A stretch of 64,000 nt of DNA, from assembly GCF_016744155.1 (NCBI RefSeq), contig NZ_JADGEW010000001.1:159714-223713 (forward strand), written 5' to 3'. This stretch comes from Amphritea sp. (GTDB lineage: Bacteria > Pseudomonadota > Gammaproteobacteria > Pseudomonadales > Balneatricaceae). Shown here in pieces: positions 33,753 through 43,355 of this stretch (position 1 is its first letter; the number at the start of each line of letters is the position of its first letter). Both the position numbers and the translations under genes were made by a program. Below the pieces are notes generated by a model. That model saw nothing but the letters and a program-made list of their open reading frames with translations, searched no databases and was not told the origin of the DNA.

Positions 33753-35930
33753 ATGCCCGCATTGTTAGAAAACACCGTGCTCGAGAGCCCGTTAAACAGC
33801 TCAGAACTATCGACAGCAGAAATCACCCTGCAAGATACATCCCTTGATATTTGGGATACCAAATATTGTTTAAAGTCGAAGCAAGGAGTCATGCTCGACA
33901 ACTGCATTGATGATTCCTTTATTCGTATTGCTAAAGCTCTGGCAGCGGTAGAAGTGGATGAAAAAAGCCAAGCACATTGGAATAAGCAATTTTTATGGGC
34001 GTTACGCCATGGCGCTGTTCCTGCTGGTCGGGTTATTTCCAACGCGGGGGCACAGCAACACAAACCTGCAACCTCAACAATAAACTGCACCGTATCGGGC
34101 ACTATCTACGATTCCATGGATGATATCCTAGGTAAGAACCATGAGGCTGGACTCACCTTAAAAGCCGGTTGCGGGATTGGTTATGAGTTCTCTACCTTGC
34201 GGCCAAAAGATGCCTTTGTATCAGGTGCTGGGGCTTATACCTCTGGACCTTTGTCCTTTATGGATATCTTTGATCGCATGTGTTTTACCGTATCTTCAGC
34301 CGGGGGGCGGCGCGGTGCGCAGATGGCAACTTTTGATGTGGGCCATCCTGATGTTCTTGAATTTATTAAAGCCAAACGCGAAGATGCGCGCTTACGGCAG
34401 TTCAATCTATCATTACTTATTACCGATCAGTTTATGCATGCCGTCAATGCAGATAATGACTGGCCGCTGGCGTTTCCACTGACTGAAAAAGAACAGCAAC
34501 GAGATAACATCAATCTTGCTGACTCCCAACAAGTCTTATGGCGAGAGTGGCCGATTCAACAAGGTTATATCACTAATAGTGAAGGGCTGGTGGCTTGCAA
34601 AATCAGTAAAACGGTCAGAGCAACACACCTATGGAACGCCATTATGAGTTCCACATACGACTTTGCTGAACCTGGCTTTATTCTGATCGACAAGGTAAAT
34701 GAGCAAAATAACAATTGGTTCTGTGAGAATATCCGCGCAACGAACCCCTGCGGAGAACAACCACTACCGCCTTATGGTAGCTGTTTACTCGGTTCTATTA
34801 ACCTTACCAAGTTTGTACTAGATCCATTTACTAACCAGGCTTGCTTTGATTGGGATAGTTTTAAAAGTACTGTGACCATCTTTACCCGTATGTTGGATAA
34901 CGTGGTAGAAATCAACGGGTTACCCTTAGCAGAGCAGCGTCATGAAATTAATCATAAGCGCCGCCATGGTATGGGTTACCTTGGGCTAGGCTCCACTATT
35001 ACCATGCTTAAAATGAAGTACGGTGATGCCGCATCAGTTACCTTTACCGAACAAGTGACTAAAGAATTAGCCATTACTGGTTGGCGCGCAGGCCTAGATT
35101 TGGCAAAAGAGAAGGGCGCCGCACCCATTATGGAGGAGCAGTTTGAAGTCTCTGGCGAGATGTTACGCAAACGCCCCGAGATGCTCGATGATGGTTATAA
35201 AGCAGGGGATTCAGTGACAGGTAAAGTACTTCACGCCCGTTATAGCCGCTATATGCAAAAGATAGCTAAAAGTGAACCTGAGCTAGTTAAGCAATTAGCA
35301 GAGCATGGCTGCCGATTTACCCACCATAGTTCCATAGCACCAACAGGAACCATTGCGCTATCAATAGGCAACAACGCCAGTAATGGCATTGAGCCGAGCT
35401 TTGCGCATCACTACTCACGCAATATCATTCGCCAAGGGAAAAAATCTAAAGAGAAAGTCGATGTGTTCTCTTATGAGCTTCTAGCGTATCGCCATCTGAT
35501 TAATGCAGAGGCCATGCCTTACAGCGATAACACAGAGCAACAGCTTCCCGACTATTTCATCTGTGCTGATGATATTCATCCAAAGCAACATGTCGATATA
35601 CAGGCAGCAGCTCAAAAATGGATAGACTCCTCAATATCCAAAACCGCCAATGTGCCCACCGATTATCCATATGATGAGTTCAAAGATATTTACCTTTATG
35701 CGTATGAGCAAGGACTAAAAGGTTGTACTACTTTTCGTTTTAATCCCGAGGCTTTCCAAGGTGTACTGGTAAAAGAGCAAGACCTAGAAAATACCCTGTA
35801 CGAGTTTACGCTGGCAGATGGCAGCACCGTAGAATTAAAAGGTAATGATGAGGTTGAATACGATGGTGAGTCACACACAGCGGCTAATCTTTTTGATGCA
35901 CTAAAAGAAGGCTACTACGGTAAGTTTTAA
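33753..35930 (+). CDS. nrdJa: Adenosylcobalamin-dependent ribonucleotide reductase, large part (NrdJa)
   Basis: Class II ribonucleotide reductase catalytic chain of 725 residues, which reduces ribonucleotides with a B12-derived radical and needs no oxygen. Seen are TINCTVSGT (reducing cysteine), KAGCGIGYEFSTLRP, SAGGRRGAQMATF, the active-site NPCGEQPLPPYGSC and SSIAPTGTIALSIGN. The ATG at 33753 has GAGGA about 8 nt upstream. The C-terminal reducing module is missing here and is supplied by the next gene, as in the split NrdJa/NrdJb of Pseudomonas. Confidence 0.93.
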   Translation: MPALLENTVLESPLNSSELSTAEITLQDTSLDIWDTKYCLKSKQGVMLDNCIDDSFIRIAKALAAVEVDEKSQAHWNKQFLWALRHGAVPAGRVISNAGAQQHKPATSTINCTVSGTIYDSMDDILGKNHEAGLTLKAGCGIGYEFSTLRPKDAFVSGAGAYTSGPLSFMDIFDRMCFTVSSAGGRRGAQMATFDVGHPDVLEFIKAKREDARLRQFNLSLLITDQFMHAVNADNDWPLAFPLTEKEQQRDNINLADSQQVLWREWPIQQGYITNSEGLVACKISKTVRATHLWNAIMSSTYDFAEPGFILIDKVNEQNNNWFCENIRATNPCGEQPLPPYGSCLLGSINLTKFVLDPFTNQACFDWDSFKSTVTIFTRMLDNVVEINGLPLAEQRHEINHKRRHGMGYLGLGSTITMLKMKYGDAASVTFTEQVTKELAITGWRAGLDLAKEKGAAPIMEEQFEVSGEMLRKRPEMLDDGYKAGDSVTGKVLHARYSRYMQKIAKSEPELVKQLAEHGCRFTHHSSIAPTGTIALSIGNNASNGIEPSFAHHYSRNIIRQGKKSKEKVDVFSYELLAYRHLINAEAMPYSDNTEQQLPDYFICADDIHPKQHVDIQAAAQKWIDSSISKTANVPTDYPYDEFKDIYLYAYEQGLKGCTTFRFNPEAFQGVLVKEQDLENTLYEFTLADGSTVELKGNDEVEYDGESHTAANLFDALKEGYYGKF

Positions 35931-36053
35931 TATTAACCTTATATATCAGGTGCTTAGGTTGTTGAAATAATGTGGAAGTTTGCAGCTGCACATAAATATT
36001 GACTGCTATCTTATGAAAAACGGTCAGAAGTAAGCAGCAAAGAGGACAGTAAA

Positions 36054-36815
36054 ATGCCATCAACAGAACAGAAAACGGTCATGAAAATTGACCAAGCCAT
36101 CATTAGTTATAAAGTCATTACCGCCCTCGATACCGTCGAAGCACAGGCCGCTATAAAAGCAGCAGAGCATAAGCTAGAGAAGAAGGCTGAGCCGTGCCTG
36201 GAAACGGTACATGAGAACCTAAGTCGCCCAGACTTTCTTATGGGTTCAACCTATAAAATAAAAACCCCGATGTCTGAACATGCGTTGTATATCACCATAA
36301 ATGATGTCGTGCTCAATCAAGATACACCGCACGAACAACGTCATCCGTACGAAATATTCATTAACTCCAAGAATATGGATCACTTCATGTGGGTGGTGGC
36401 ACTTACGCGAGTCATTTCAGCTGTATTTCGTAAAGGTGGCGACGTCACCTTTATGGCTGAAGAGCTAAAAGCGGTATTCGACCCTAAAGGCGGCTACTTT
36501 AAAAAAGGCGGTAAGTTCATGCCCTCATTAGTCGCCGAAATTGGTGAATCAATTGAGAACCACCTAAAAATGATCGGTTTAATAAAAGATCAATCAATAG
36601 ATCCTCATCAACAAAAAATTCTTGATGAAAAGCGTGCGGAGTTTGACCGAAGGAATACTACACAGAAAGAGCTAGTGAGTAACAGCGCCGTGAATGACGA
36701 TAACGGCGGCTTTCCTGCTAACGCCCAGTTGTGCAATAAATGTCATACCAAAGCCGCTATATTAATGGATGGTTGCGCGACCTGCCTTAGCTGCGGCGAT
36801 TCTAAGTGTGGCTAA
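36054..36815 (+). CDS. nrdJb: Class II ribonucleotide reductase accessory chain (NrdJb)
   Basis: A 253-residue protein matching the second half of split class II reductases. It contains the TSCPD-type region (RHPYEIFINSKNMDHFMWVVALTRVISAVFRKGGD) and a C-terminal cysteine cluster, CNKCHTKA...CATCLSCGDSKCG, able to bind zinc and carry the electrons that re-reduce the active site. It starts 123 bp after nrdJa with a GAGG ribosome binding site and ends in its own terminator. Confidence 0.87.
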   Translation: MPSTEQKTVMKIDQAIISYKVITALDTVEAQAAIKAAEHKLEKKAEPCLETVHENLSRPDFLMGSTYKIKTPMSEHALYITINDVVLNQDTPHEQRHPYEIFINSKNMDHFMWVVALTRVISAVFRKGGDVTFMAEELKAVFDPKGGYFKKGGKFMPSLVAEIGESIENHLKMIGLIKDQSIDPHQQKILDEKRAEFDRRNTTQKELVSNSAVNDDNGGFPANAQLCNKCHTKAAILMDGCATCLSCGDSKCG

Positions 36816-36901
36816 GCGCGGTTTAATCGCTCACAAGGCAAGTAGTTTTGATTCTCACCTGATGAATGACGGCATTAGGTAATCATGAAGAATCAGATCA
36901 A

Positions 36902-36931
36902 AGAAGAGGCTAATGGCCTCTTCTCTATTTT
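36902..36931 (+). terminator. Terminator after nrdJb
   Basis: A 9-bp stem AGAAGAGGC/GCCTCTTCT with loop TAATG is followed by CTATTTT. The stem sequence is shared with the terminator at 32775-32805. Confidence 0.8.
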
Positions 36932-37218
36932 CTGACAACAGCGCTTTAAGTTGAATTAGATTTGTTTTGATTAGAAATTGATCGGTAGGCCCATGGTCAT
37001 GCCTATTCAGTCAGGACGCGGTTCATACTCATCTTGCGAACAGGGTTATCCACAGGATTTGGGGGCAATTAAGAAGTAGGCGCAAGGAGGCTATAAGATA
37101 AAGTATAAAGACTGTTTATCTAGTCGAAAAACAAAAGTTGTGAATTGCAGTAAGGAGCAGGAGGTTGTGGAAGGTATCTGAGGTCGTCCCGATCAGAGAG
37201 AGATCAAATTCCAGGCAC
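36932..37218. other. Intergenic region between nrdJb and tRNA-Phe
   Basis: About 290 bp with no supportable gene. A single DnaA-box-like TTATCCACA is at 37046-37054; with no further boxes or AT-rich unwinding repeats it is not evidence for an origin. Confidence 0.5.
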
Positions 37219-37248
37219 AAAAAAGCCCTACATTTGACTGCAAGGCTT
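37219..37248 (-). terminator. Terminator after tRNA-Phe
   Basis: On the minus strand AAGCC...GGCTT forms a hairpin followed by TTTT, immediately downstream of the tRNA. Confidence 0.7.
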
Positions 37249-37258
37249 AAATGAGAAG

Positions 37259-37334
37259 TGGTGCCCGGACTCGGAATCGAACCAAGGACACGAGGATTTT
37301 CAATCCTCTGCTCTACCGACTGAGCTATCCGGGC
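37259..37334 (-). tRNA. tRNA-Phe (anticodon GAA)
   Basis: A 76-nt tRNA on the minus strand with encoded CCA end. Acceptor stem GCCCGGA pairs with TCCGGGC; the D arm (GCTC..GAGC), anticodon stem GAGGA/TCCTC with loop TTGAAAA, and T arm GGTTCGATTCC are all intact. The anticodon GAA is at 37299-37301. It follows yggX on the same strand, as in Pseudomonas. Confidence 0.98.
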
Positions 37335-37427
37335 AACACGAGGTGCGTATTAAACTGATTTCAGGCGGCGCTGTCAACAAACACACCGCATTTAATCGTT
37401 TTTTTATCACAGATATTGCCAAGTCGC

Positions 37428-37700
37428 TTATTTAGAAGGCGGAACGTAACCTTCTGCTTTCTCGTAGTCTTCGCCATCCATGAACTTTTGCATCTCTTGC
37501 TGCAGGTATTCACGGGTAGATGGGTCCATCATGCTCAGGTGTTTCTCATTGATGAGCATGGTTTGGTGGTTGGTCCACTCGGTCCAGGCTTTTTTCGAAA
37601 TGGTATCGAATACCAGCTGGCCTTTGGCACCCGGATAAGGGGGATTTGCCAGCCCTTCCAGTTCCTCTTTGTACTTGCGGCACATTACGGTGCGGGTCAT
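37428..37700 (-). CDS. yggX: Fe(2+)-trafficking protein YggX
   Basis: A 90-residue protein protecting iron-sulfur clusters from oxidative damage. The family start [17 protein letters not shown] with its conserved cysteine and the YVPPS end are present. The ATG at 37700 is chosen because GGAG stands 6 nt before it. It is 57 bp after mutY on the same strand; the mutY-yggX pairing is conserved and both proteins relate to oxidative damage. Confidence 0.95.
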   Translation of the reverse strand: MTRTVMCRKYKEELEGLANPPYPGAKGQLVFDTISKKAWTEWTNHQTMLINEKHLSMMDPSTREYLQQEMQKFMDGEDYEKAEGYVPPSK

Positions 37701-37757
37701 CTTCTTCTCCAACGTTGTTCTGAGCGTTGCTAAATGCTTCTTTCTTAGTCTAGAAGC

Positions 37758-38819
37758 TTAGCTCTTTAGTTTACCCAGTAATTTTTTCACGGGGGCGGCC
37801 AGGCCGACCTTCTGTGGCTGGTGCAAGTTATACCAGAGAGTGGCAGGCTGTTCCATGACATGATTTGTAAGGTCTTTGTTCTGTTCTTTATCTAACAGGG
37901 AGACCTGTACCGGGGTGATATCCAGATGGAAGTGGCTGAAGGTGTGTCTTACCGGTTCTAACGGTGTGGCGCTGTCAGGGTCGATTGGCAGGCCTGTTTC
38001 CAGAGCTGCGTCGCGCAGGTCAGAGGTTTCCGGCAGACTCCACAGGCCGCCCCAGATTCCCGTTGGGGGGCGTTGACGCAGTAGAACCTGTCCCTGCTGA
38101 TCTCGAATGAGCAGCATTAGGGTCTGTTTAACCGGTATGACTTTTTTCGGTTTAGGCTCTGGAAGTTCATTTGCGCGTCCCTGCATATAAGCCTGACAGC
38201 CTTTTTGCAGTGGACAGAGCAGGCAGGCGGGCTTACTCCGGGTACAGAGAGTCGCCCCCATATCCATCATTGCCTGGGTGTAATCGGCCACCCGCTCAGT
38301 CGGGGTGTTTAGTTCGGCGTAATGCCACAGCTGTTTAATGTTTTCAGTGGTACCGGGCCAGCCACTGATTGCGTAGTAGCGGGCTAAAACCCGCTTAACA
38401 TTACCATCGAGAATCGCAGCCCGTTTGCCGGTGGAGATCGACAGAATTGCTCCGGCGGTGGAACGACCGATGCCGGGAAGTTGTTCTAGTTCTTCAACCG
38501 TTTCGGGAAACTGGCTACCGAAATCCTGGCTGATGATCTTTGCGGTTTTATGTAGGTTACGGGCGCGGGCGTAGTAACCCAGTCCGGTCCAGAGATGCAA
38601 TACTTCATCCTGATCGGCAGCGGCAAGTTCTTCAACCGTGGGGAATTGCTCCCGGAATCGTTCAAAATAGGGGATCACCGTGGCGACCTGAGTCTGCTGT
38701 AGCATAATCTCAGAGAGCCAGGTGAAGTAGGCGGTTTTATTTTCCTGCCAGGGCAGGTCGTGACGGCCGTGCTGGTCAAACCAGACCAGCACAGCTTGGG
38801 AGAACTGTTCAGCTGTCAT
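37758..38819 (-). CDS. mutY: A/G-specific adenine glycosylase MutY
   Basis: Removes adenine mispaired with 8-oxoguanine. The 353-residue protein has the helix-hairpin-helix [13 protein letters not shown] with the catalytic Asp in the following [11 protein letters not shown], the [4Fe-4S] ligands CX6CX2CX5C ([17 protein letters not shown]) and a NUDIX-like C-terminal domain for 8-oxoG recognition. It overlaps the asmA stop by one base (TAATG), so translation is coupled. Confidence 0.97.
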   Translation of the reverse strand: MTAEQFSQAVLVWFDQHGRHDLPWQENKTAYFTWLSEIMLQQTQVATVIPYFERFREQFPTVEELAAADQDEVLHLWTGLGYYARARNLHKTAKIISQDFGSQFPETVEELEQLPGIGRSTAGAILSISTGKRAAILDGNVKRVLARYYAISGWPGTTENIKQLWHYAELNTPTERVADYTQAMMDMGATLCTRSKPACLLCPLQKGCQAYMQGRANELPEPKPKKVIPVKQTLMLLIRDQQGQVLLRQRPPTGIWGGLWSLPETSDLRDAALETGLPIDPDSATPLEPVRHTFSHFHLDITPVQVSLLDKEQNKDLTNHVMEQPATLWYNLHQPQKVGLAAPVKKLLGKLKS

Positions 38820-40960
38820 TAGTTACCGAACAATCCTTTCAGCAGTTTTTTAGCGCCCTCTGTTTTGCTACCACTGTCGCCACCCAGCTTTTTCATGAGC
38901 GCGCCTTCAATTTTTTTCTTGGCTTTCTGCTTGAGTAAATCTTTCAGTACGCTGGCATCCGGACGACAGAGTTTAGCGGGTTCAGTATCGAAGCTGCCTT
39001 TACAGTTAACCGGCCACTCAACCCCTTCCAGGTTGTTATTGACGGCGCAGGTTTTCTTAAACAGGTTTTCTTCGATGGTCAGGCCAAGACGGTAATCCAG
39101 ATTTTGCGCAGGCAGGCTGACTTTGCCTTTACCGCGCAGACTAATGGCGTCCAGTTTGGTAATCAGATCCTGGTTGCTTACGACGCCGTTAATGAACTTG
39201 AAATTACTGCTCAGGTCGGCGAATGGGGTAGAACGATCAACCTGATCGGCCGTCGTGGTGAGCGATGCGACGTTGTTAAAGCCCTGGCAGATAGTCTGGG
39301 CAATATCGATCCCTTTAATCTCACCGTTTGGCATAGTGACTTTAGCGCTACCGTTGAGGCTGTTAATGATCGAATGTACTGACTCGCCCCGGGCGGTGAT
39401 ATTTGATTGAGTATTGAAAGTACCGGTTAGACGGTCAACGTCAGCCATATCTTTCAACAGGTCGCCGATCTGAATGCCTGTGATGCTTTTCTTTACGGTG
39501 AGTTTAGTCGGTGACTGACGTACATCGACAACGACCGAATTGCGTAGCGTGCCGCTGTACATATCAGCGTTGATCTTGCTTATATTTACCAGCCCACCGT
39601 GGGCACTAGTCGCCAGTTCAAGATTGCTCAGGGTAAGGCCATTAATCAGCAGCGTTGTCAGCCCCAGATCAACATCCATCTCCAGCCCTTTAAGTAGTTC
39701 TACAGGCACCACAGGCTCTTTAGAGTAGCCGGTGGACTTGGCCGAACCACCGGTAGATGCGGTGTCTGCTGGTTGCTCTGTAGCAGGAGGTAGGTAACGG
39801 TCGGCGTTAAGGCTGTCGCCCTTCAAATTGAAGGCGATAGAGCCGTTTACCAGATTCATGGCGAAGTTACCGTTGAAGCTGGTGTCATCCAACTTCAGGC
39901 TCATCTTGTTCAGCCCCAGGGTGTTAGGTGCGCCTCCCAGTTGGGCGTCGAAGCTAATAGCTTTGAGTACGTCAGGGTCGGTGGTTTCAATTGCCGGTTG
40001 GCCGAGTGCGGCCAGTAACTCCTGGAGGTTGAAATGGCTGACTTTCAGGTTGCCGGTAATCTCCGGCTTGCTGAAACTCTTAACGCTAACATCGCCGCTA
40101 GCAACAAGGTTGGCTGCCGTGAGGCTCATCCCTTTCAGGCTGGCTGTTTCAGTGCTCAGATCGCTGTCAATATCGGCGTTCAGTTTTACATTGACGGTTT
40201 TTCCGTTGAACGGTACGCCAGTTAGGCCCAGGGTGCTTTCAAGCCCTTTGATCTGGTATTGCTGATTTTCTAGGTCGAGGAAGAACTCTGCGGAAAGGAC
40301 CGCATCAACGGTCAGCTGAAGCAGGTCTGTCTGATACTGTTCTGCCTGAAAGCTAAGTTCCGCCGGGAAGAGCTTACCGGTGGTGACTTTACCGGAGGTC
40401 ATGGTGAAGTTTTTCAACAGAACTTTGCTGCCCAGACCCGCATCGCTGTAACTGATATTACCGTTAGTGATGGCGATACTTTCAATGTCCAGCGCGAGCG
40501 CCGCGCCACCGCTTGCTTCAGCGGAGCTGGGTGTATCATGTTTAACCGTACCAGAGTCTTTTTGACCGGAACCGGAGACTGCCCAGTTAGTACTGCCGTC
40601 CTGGTTCTTTTCCAAATTCAGGGTCAGGCCGTCCAAAAGAACGCTGCTCATCTTTACGTTACCGGACAGCAGGGCTGGCAGTTCTACCGATACCTGTGCC
40701 TGGTTCAGCTCAGCCAGCGGTGGTTTGCCGGGGTAGTTAACTTTAATCTGGTTAATTTCGATACCCAGCCAAGGGAACACAGACCAGCCCAGATCACCAT
40801 TGATCTCTAGCTGGACGCCGCCTTTCTCAAGCGCCAGTTTTTTGATTTCTGGCTTATATTCGTTCGGATCGAAGAACATCCCCAGCAGGACTCCGCCTGC
40901 AACAACTACGATCAGTAGCAGGGCGATCAGACCACCAAAAATCTTTAACAGCGTTTTCAT
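38819..40960 (-). CDS. asmA: AsmA family protein
   Basis: An inner-membrane-anchored periplasmic protein of 713 residues of the AsmA type, linked to outer-membrane biogenesis and possibly inter-membrane lipid transport. One N-terminal membrane helix ([20 protein letters not shown]) is followed by [13 protein letters not shown] and the AsmA C-terminal domain with [15 protein letters not shown] and a [15 protein letters not shown] end. A low-complexity Ala/Ser/Thr linker lies near residues 130-150 and another near 400. First gene of the asmA-mutY-yggX operon. Confidence 0.92.
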   Translation of the reverse strand: MKTLLKIFGGLIALLLIVVVAGGVLLGMFFDPNEYKPEIKKLALEKGGVQLEINGDLGWSVFPWLGIEINQIKVNYPGKPPLAELNQAQVSVELPALLSGNVKMSSVLLDGLTLNLEKNQDGSTNWAVSGSGQKDSGTVKHDTPSSAEASGGAALALDIESIAITNGNISYSDAGLGSKVLLKNFTMTSGKVTTGKLFPAELSFQAEQYQTDLLQLTVDAVLSAEFFLDLENQQYQIKGLESTLGLTGVPFNGKTVNVKLNADIDSDLSTETASLKGMSLTAANLVASGDVSVKSFSKPEITGNLKVSHFNLQELLAALGQPAIETTDPDVLKAISFDAQLGGAPNTLGLNKMSLKLDDTSFNGNFAMNLVNGSIAFNLKGDSLNADRYLPPATEQPADTASTGGSAKSTGYSKEPVVPVELLKGLEMDVDLGLTTLLINGLTLSNLELATSAHGGLVNISKINADMYSGTLRNSVVVDVRQSPTKLTVKKSITGIQIGDLLKDMADVDRLTGTFNTQSNITARGESVHSIINSLNGSAKVTMPNGEIKGIDIAQTICQGFNNVASLTTTADQVDRSTPFADLSSNFKFINGVVSNQDLITKLDAISLRGKGKVSLPAQNLDYRLGLTIEENLFKKTCAVNNNLEGVEWPVNCKGSFDTEPAKLCRPDASVLKDLLKQKAKKKIEGALMKKLGGDSGSKTEGAKKLLKGLFGN

Positions 40961-41197
40961 GAATTCTCCTTGGGCTATCTGTCTATCCAGAGCATTAGCC
41001 GGTAAAACACATCTGTCGGTAAAACAGCTTTAGTAAAAAATAGTATTAACAACATAGTAGCAGAACGATTTTACAGACCAAAGATTAACCGTAAATGAAA
41101 TCAGTAAGTTGGGAAGAGTTTCAGAGCATGCCTTAGGACGGTATTGGATGTATAATGCCTGCTTTGTTTGACTAATATAACCATCGCGGAGAAGAGC

Positions 41198-41791
41198 ATG
41201 GCTGAACGGAAAGCCACCGTCACCCGTAATACCCTGGAAACCAAGATCACCGTATCTGTGAATTTGGATGGCAGCGGTAAGTTGAATGCTGATACCGGTG
41301 TTCCTTTTCTTGAGCACATGCTGGATCAAATCGCCCGTCATGGTCTGATTGATCTGGATATCGTTGCCAAAGGTGATAATCACATCGATGATCACCACAC
41401 AGTAGAAGATATCGGTATTACCCTGGGCCAGGCGTTTGCTCAGGCAGTTGGTGATAAGAAAGGTATTCTTCGGTACGGACACGCTTATTGTCCGTTGGAT
41501 GAAGCTTTGTCCCGGGTAGTGATCGATTTTTCCGGTCGTCCGGGTCTGGACATGAACGTAGAGTTCACCCGTGGCAGTATCGGTCGTTTTGATACCCAGC
41601 TGTTCTGGGAGTTTTTCCAGGGATTTGTAAATCACGCTGGCGTGACGCTGCACATCGACAACCTGAAAGGCTTTAATGCTCACCACCAGGCTGAGACTAT
41701 CTTTAAAGCCTTTGGTCGTGCGGTGCGTGGTGCCCTGACGATTGATCAGCGGGCTGCTGATCAGATGCCTTCGACTAAGGGATCGCTGTAA
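41198..41791 (+). CDS. hisB: Imidazoleglycerol-phosphate dehydratase
   Basis: Sixth step of histidine synthesis. The enzyme is monofunctional (197 residues) and lacks the phosphatase domain found in E. coli HisB. The metal-binding motifs [32 protein letters not shown] and FNAHHQAE are complete. The ATG at 41198 is preferred because GGAGAAG stands before it. hisH starts in the adjoining base after the stop. Confidence 0.97.
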   Translation: MAERKATVTRNTLETKITVSVNLDGSGKLNADTGVPFLEHMLDQIARHGLIDLDIVAKGDNHIDDHHTVEDIGITLGQAFAQAVGDKKGILRYGHAYCPLDEALSRVVIDFSGRPGLDMNVEFTRGSIGRFDTQLFWEFFQGFVNHAGVTLHIDNLKGFNAHHQAETIFKAFGRAVRGALTIDQRAADQMPSTKGSL

Positions 41792-42439
41792 ATGAGCAGT
41801 GTTGCAGTCATCGATTACGGTATGGGTAATTTGCACTCGGTTGCCAAGGCGTTGGAGCATGTTATGCCCGGCGTTGAGGTGCTGGTAACCAATGATCCTG
41901 AAAAAGTTCGTAATGCTGACCGGGTGTTGCTACCCGGCGTCGGCGCTATTCGAGATTGTATGGCGGAGATTCGTCGTCTGGGTGTCGATAAAGAGGTTGC
42001 TGAAGCGATCGCTTCCGGCAAACCGTTTCTGGGGATCTGTGTCGGTTATCAGGCATTGATGCAGCTTTCAGAAGAGAATGGTGGCGTCGATTGCTTAGGC
42101 CATTTTGATGGTACGGTGCGTCACTTTGGCGATGAGCTGAAAGAAACTGATGGCGAACGCTTGAAAGTACCTCACATGGGCTGGAATGAAGTGCATCAAA
42201 CCTTCGACCATCCTCTATGGGAAGGCATTGAAGACGGTAGCCGTTTCTACTTTGTGCACAGTTATTATGTGGATGCTGTGGATAAGCCGCTGGTGGCTGG
42301 TAACTGTCATTACGGTGTTGATTTCGATGTCGCTATCGCCCGGGATAATGTCTTTGCGACTCAGTTCCACCCGGAAAAAAGTCATACCGTTGGATTACAG
42401 TTGCTGAAGAACTTCCTTAACTGGGATGGCAAGGTCTGA
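41792..42439 (+). CDS. hisH: Imidazole glycerol phosphate synthase, glutaminase subunit
   Basis: Glutamine amidotransferase subunit (215 residues) that makes ammonia for HisF. The nucleophile is Cys83 in GICVGYQAL; the His/Glu pair is in TQFHPEKSH. It follows hisB without spacing. hisF follows after 63 bp; hisA, which normally lies between hisH and hisF, is absent. Confidence 0.97.
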   Translation: MSSVAVIDYGMGNLHSVAKALEHVMPGVEVLVTNDPEKVRNADRVLLPGVGAIRDCMAEIRRLGVDKEVAEAIASGKPFLGICVGYQALMQLSEENGGVDCLGHFDGTVRHFGDELKETDGERLKVPHMGWNEVHQTFDHPLWEGIEDGSRFYFVHSYYVDAVDKPLVAGNCHYGVDFDVAIARDNVFATQFHPEKSHTVGLQLLKNFLNWDGKV

Positions 42440-42469
42440 TCTGCCGGCTCAATTCAGCTCAACCCAAGT

Positions 42470-42475
42470 TATAAT
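42470..42475 (+). promoter_or_regulatory. Possible -10 element of a hisF promoter
   Basis: A perfect TATAAT lies 28 bp upstream of hisF in the 63-bp hisH-hisF gap. No convincing -35 is seen at 17 bp, so it is only a candidate. Confidence 0.3.
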
Positions 42476-42502
42476 ATTCATATCAGTTTTATAGGTAATA
42501 CC

Positions 42503-43276
42503 ATGGCTCTGGCAAAACGCATTATCCCCTGTCTAGATGTAGAAAATGGCCGCGTTGTTAAAGGGGTTCAGTTCCTCGATATTCGTGATGCCGGGGACCC
42601 GGTAGAAGTGGCTAAACGTTACGATGAGCAGGGTGCTGATGAGATTACCTTCCTTGATATCACTGCGACCCATGAGGGCCGGGATACTATGGTGCATACC
42701 GTTGAACGGATGGCATCGCAGGTGTTTATCCCGCTGACCGTCGGTGGTGGCATCCGAACTGTTGATGATATTCGTACTATGTTGAATGCCGGCGCGGATA
42801 AGGTTTCTATCAACAGTGCGGCGGTCTTTAATCCAGATTTTGTACGTGAAGCGGCAGATAAGTTTGGTTCGCAGTGCATTGTGGTCGCAATCGATGCCAA
42901 GAAAGTATCAGCGCCGGGTGAAACCGATAAGTGGGAGATCTTTACCCACGGTGGTCGTAAGCCAACGGGTATCGATGCCGTTGAGTGGGCTAAGAAGATG
43001 GTTGAATTGGGCGCCGGTGAAATTTTGCTGACCTCAATGGATCAGGATGGCGTTAAGAACGGTTACGACCTGGGAGTTACCCGGGCGATTAGTGACGCTG
43101 TCAATGTACCGATTATCGCATCCGGTGGTGTGGGTAATCTGGACCATTTGGTTGAGGGTTGTATCGAAGGTAAGGCGGATGCCGTGCTGGCCGCATCGAT
43201 CTTCCACTTTAACGAATACACAATCCCGGAAGCTAAACAGTATATGAAAGAGCGGGGCATCGAGGTTCGTCTCTGA
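42503..43276 (+). CDS. hisF: Imidazole glycerol phosphate synthase, cyclase subunit
   Basis: Cyclase subunit (257 residues, TIM barrel) that forms IGP and AICAR. The two catalytic aspartates are visible: Asp12 in [15 protein letters not shown] and the later one in VVAIDAKKV; phosphate-binding loops VGGGIR and ASGGVGNL are present. It works with HisH upstream. A bidirectional terminator follows. Confidence 0.97.
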   Translation: MALAKRIIPCLDVENGRVVKGVQFLDIRDAGDPVEVAKRYDEQGADEITFLDITATHEGRDTMVHTVERMASQVFIPLTVGGGIRTVDDIRTMLNAGADKVSINSAAVFNPDFVREAADKFGSQCIVVAIDAKKVSAPGETDKWEIFTHGGRKPTGIDAVEWAKKMVELGAGEILLTSMDQDGVKNGYDLGVTRAISDAVNVPIIASGGVGNLDHLVEGCIEGKADAVLAASIFHFNEYTIPEAKQYMKERGIEVRL

Positions 43277-43305
43277 AAGCCTCATGCTAATCGTTTTTAA
43301 CGCAT

Positions 43306-43343
43306 AAAAAAGCTCCTACTCATAAATAGATAGGAGCTTTTTT
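43306..43343. terminator. Bidirectional terminator between hisF and the GGDEF gene
   Basis: A 13-bp stem AAAAAAGCTCCTA/TAGGAGCTTTTTT with a 12-nt loop; it has T runs on both strands and separates two convergent genes. Confidence 0.9.
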
Positions 43344-43355
43344 GTTTTTGGTCAT

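Noticed and set aside
37046..37054. DnaA box TTATCCACA as a replication origin
   Set aside because: A single box; no cluster, no AT-rich unwinding element and no dnaA/dnaN or gidA nearby. The same word occurs by chance elsewhere, for example in the M48 gene.
41030..41860. 276-codon minus-strand frame opposite hisB
   Set aside because: It is antisense to a complete hisB with all metal motifs; the protein has no recognisable features.
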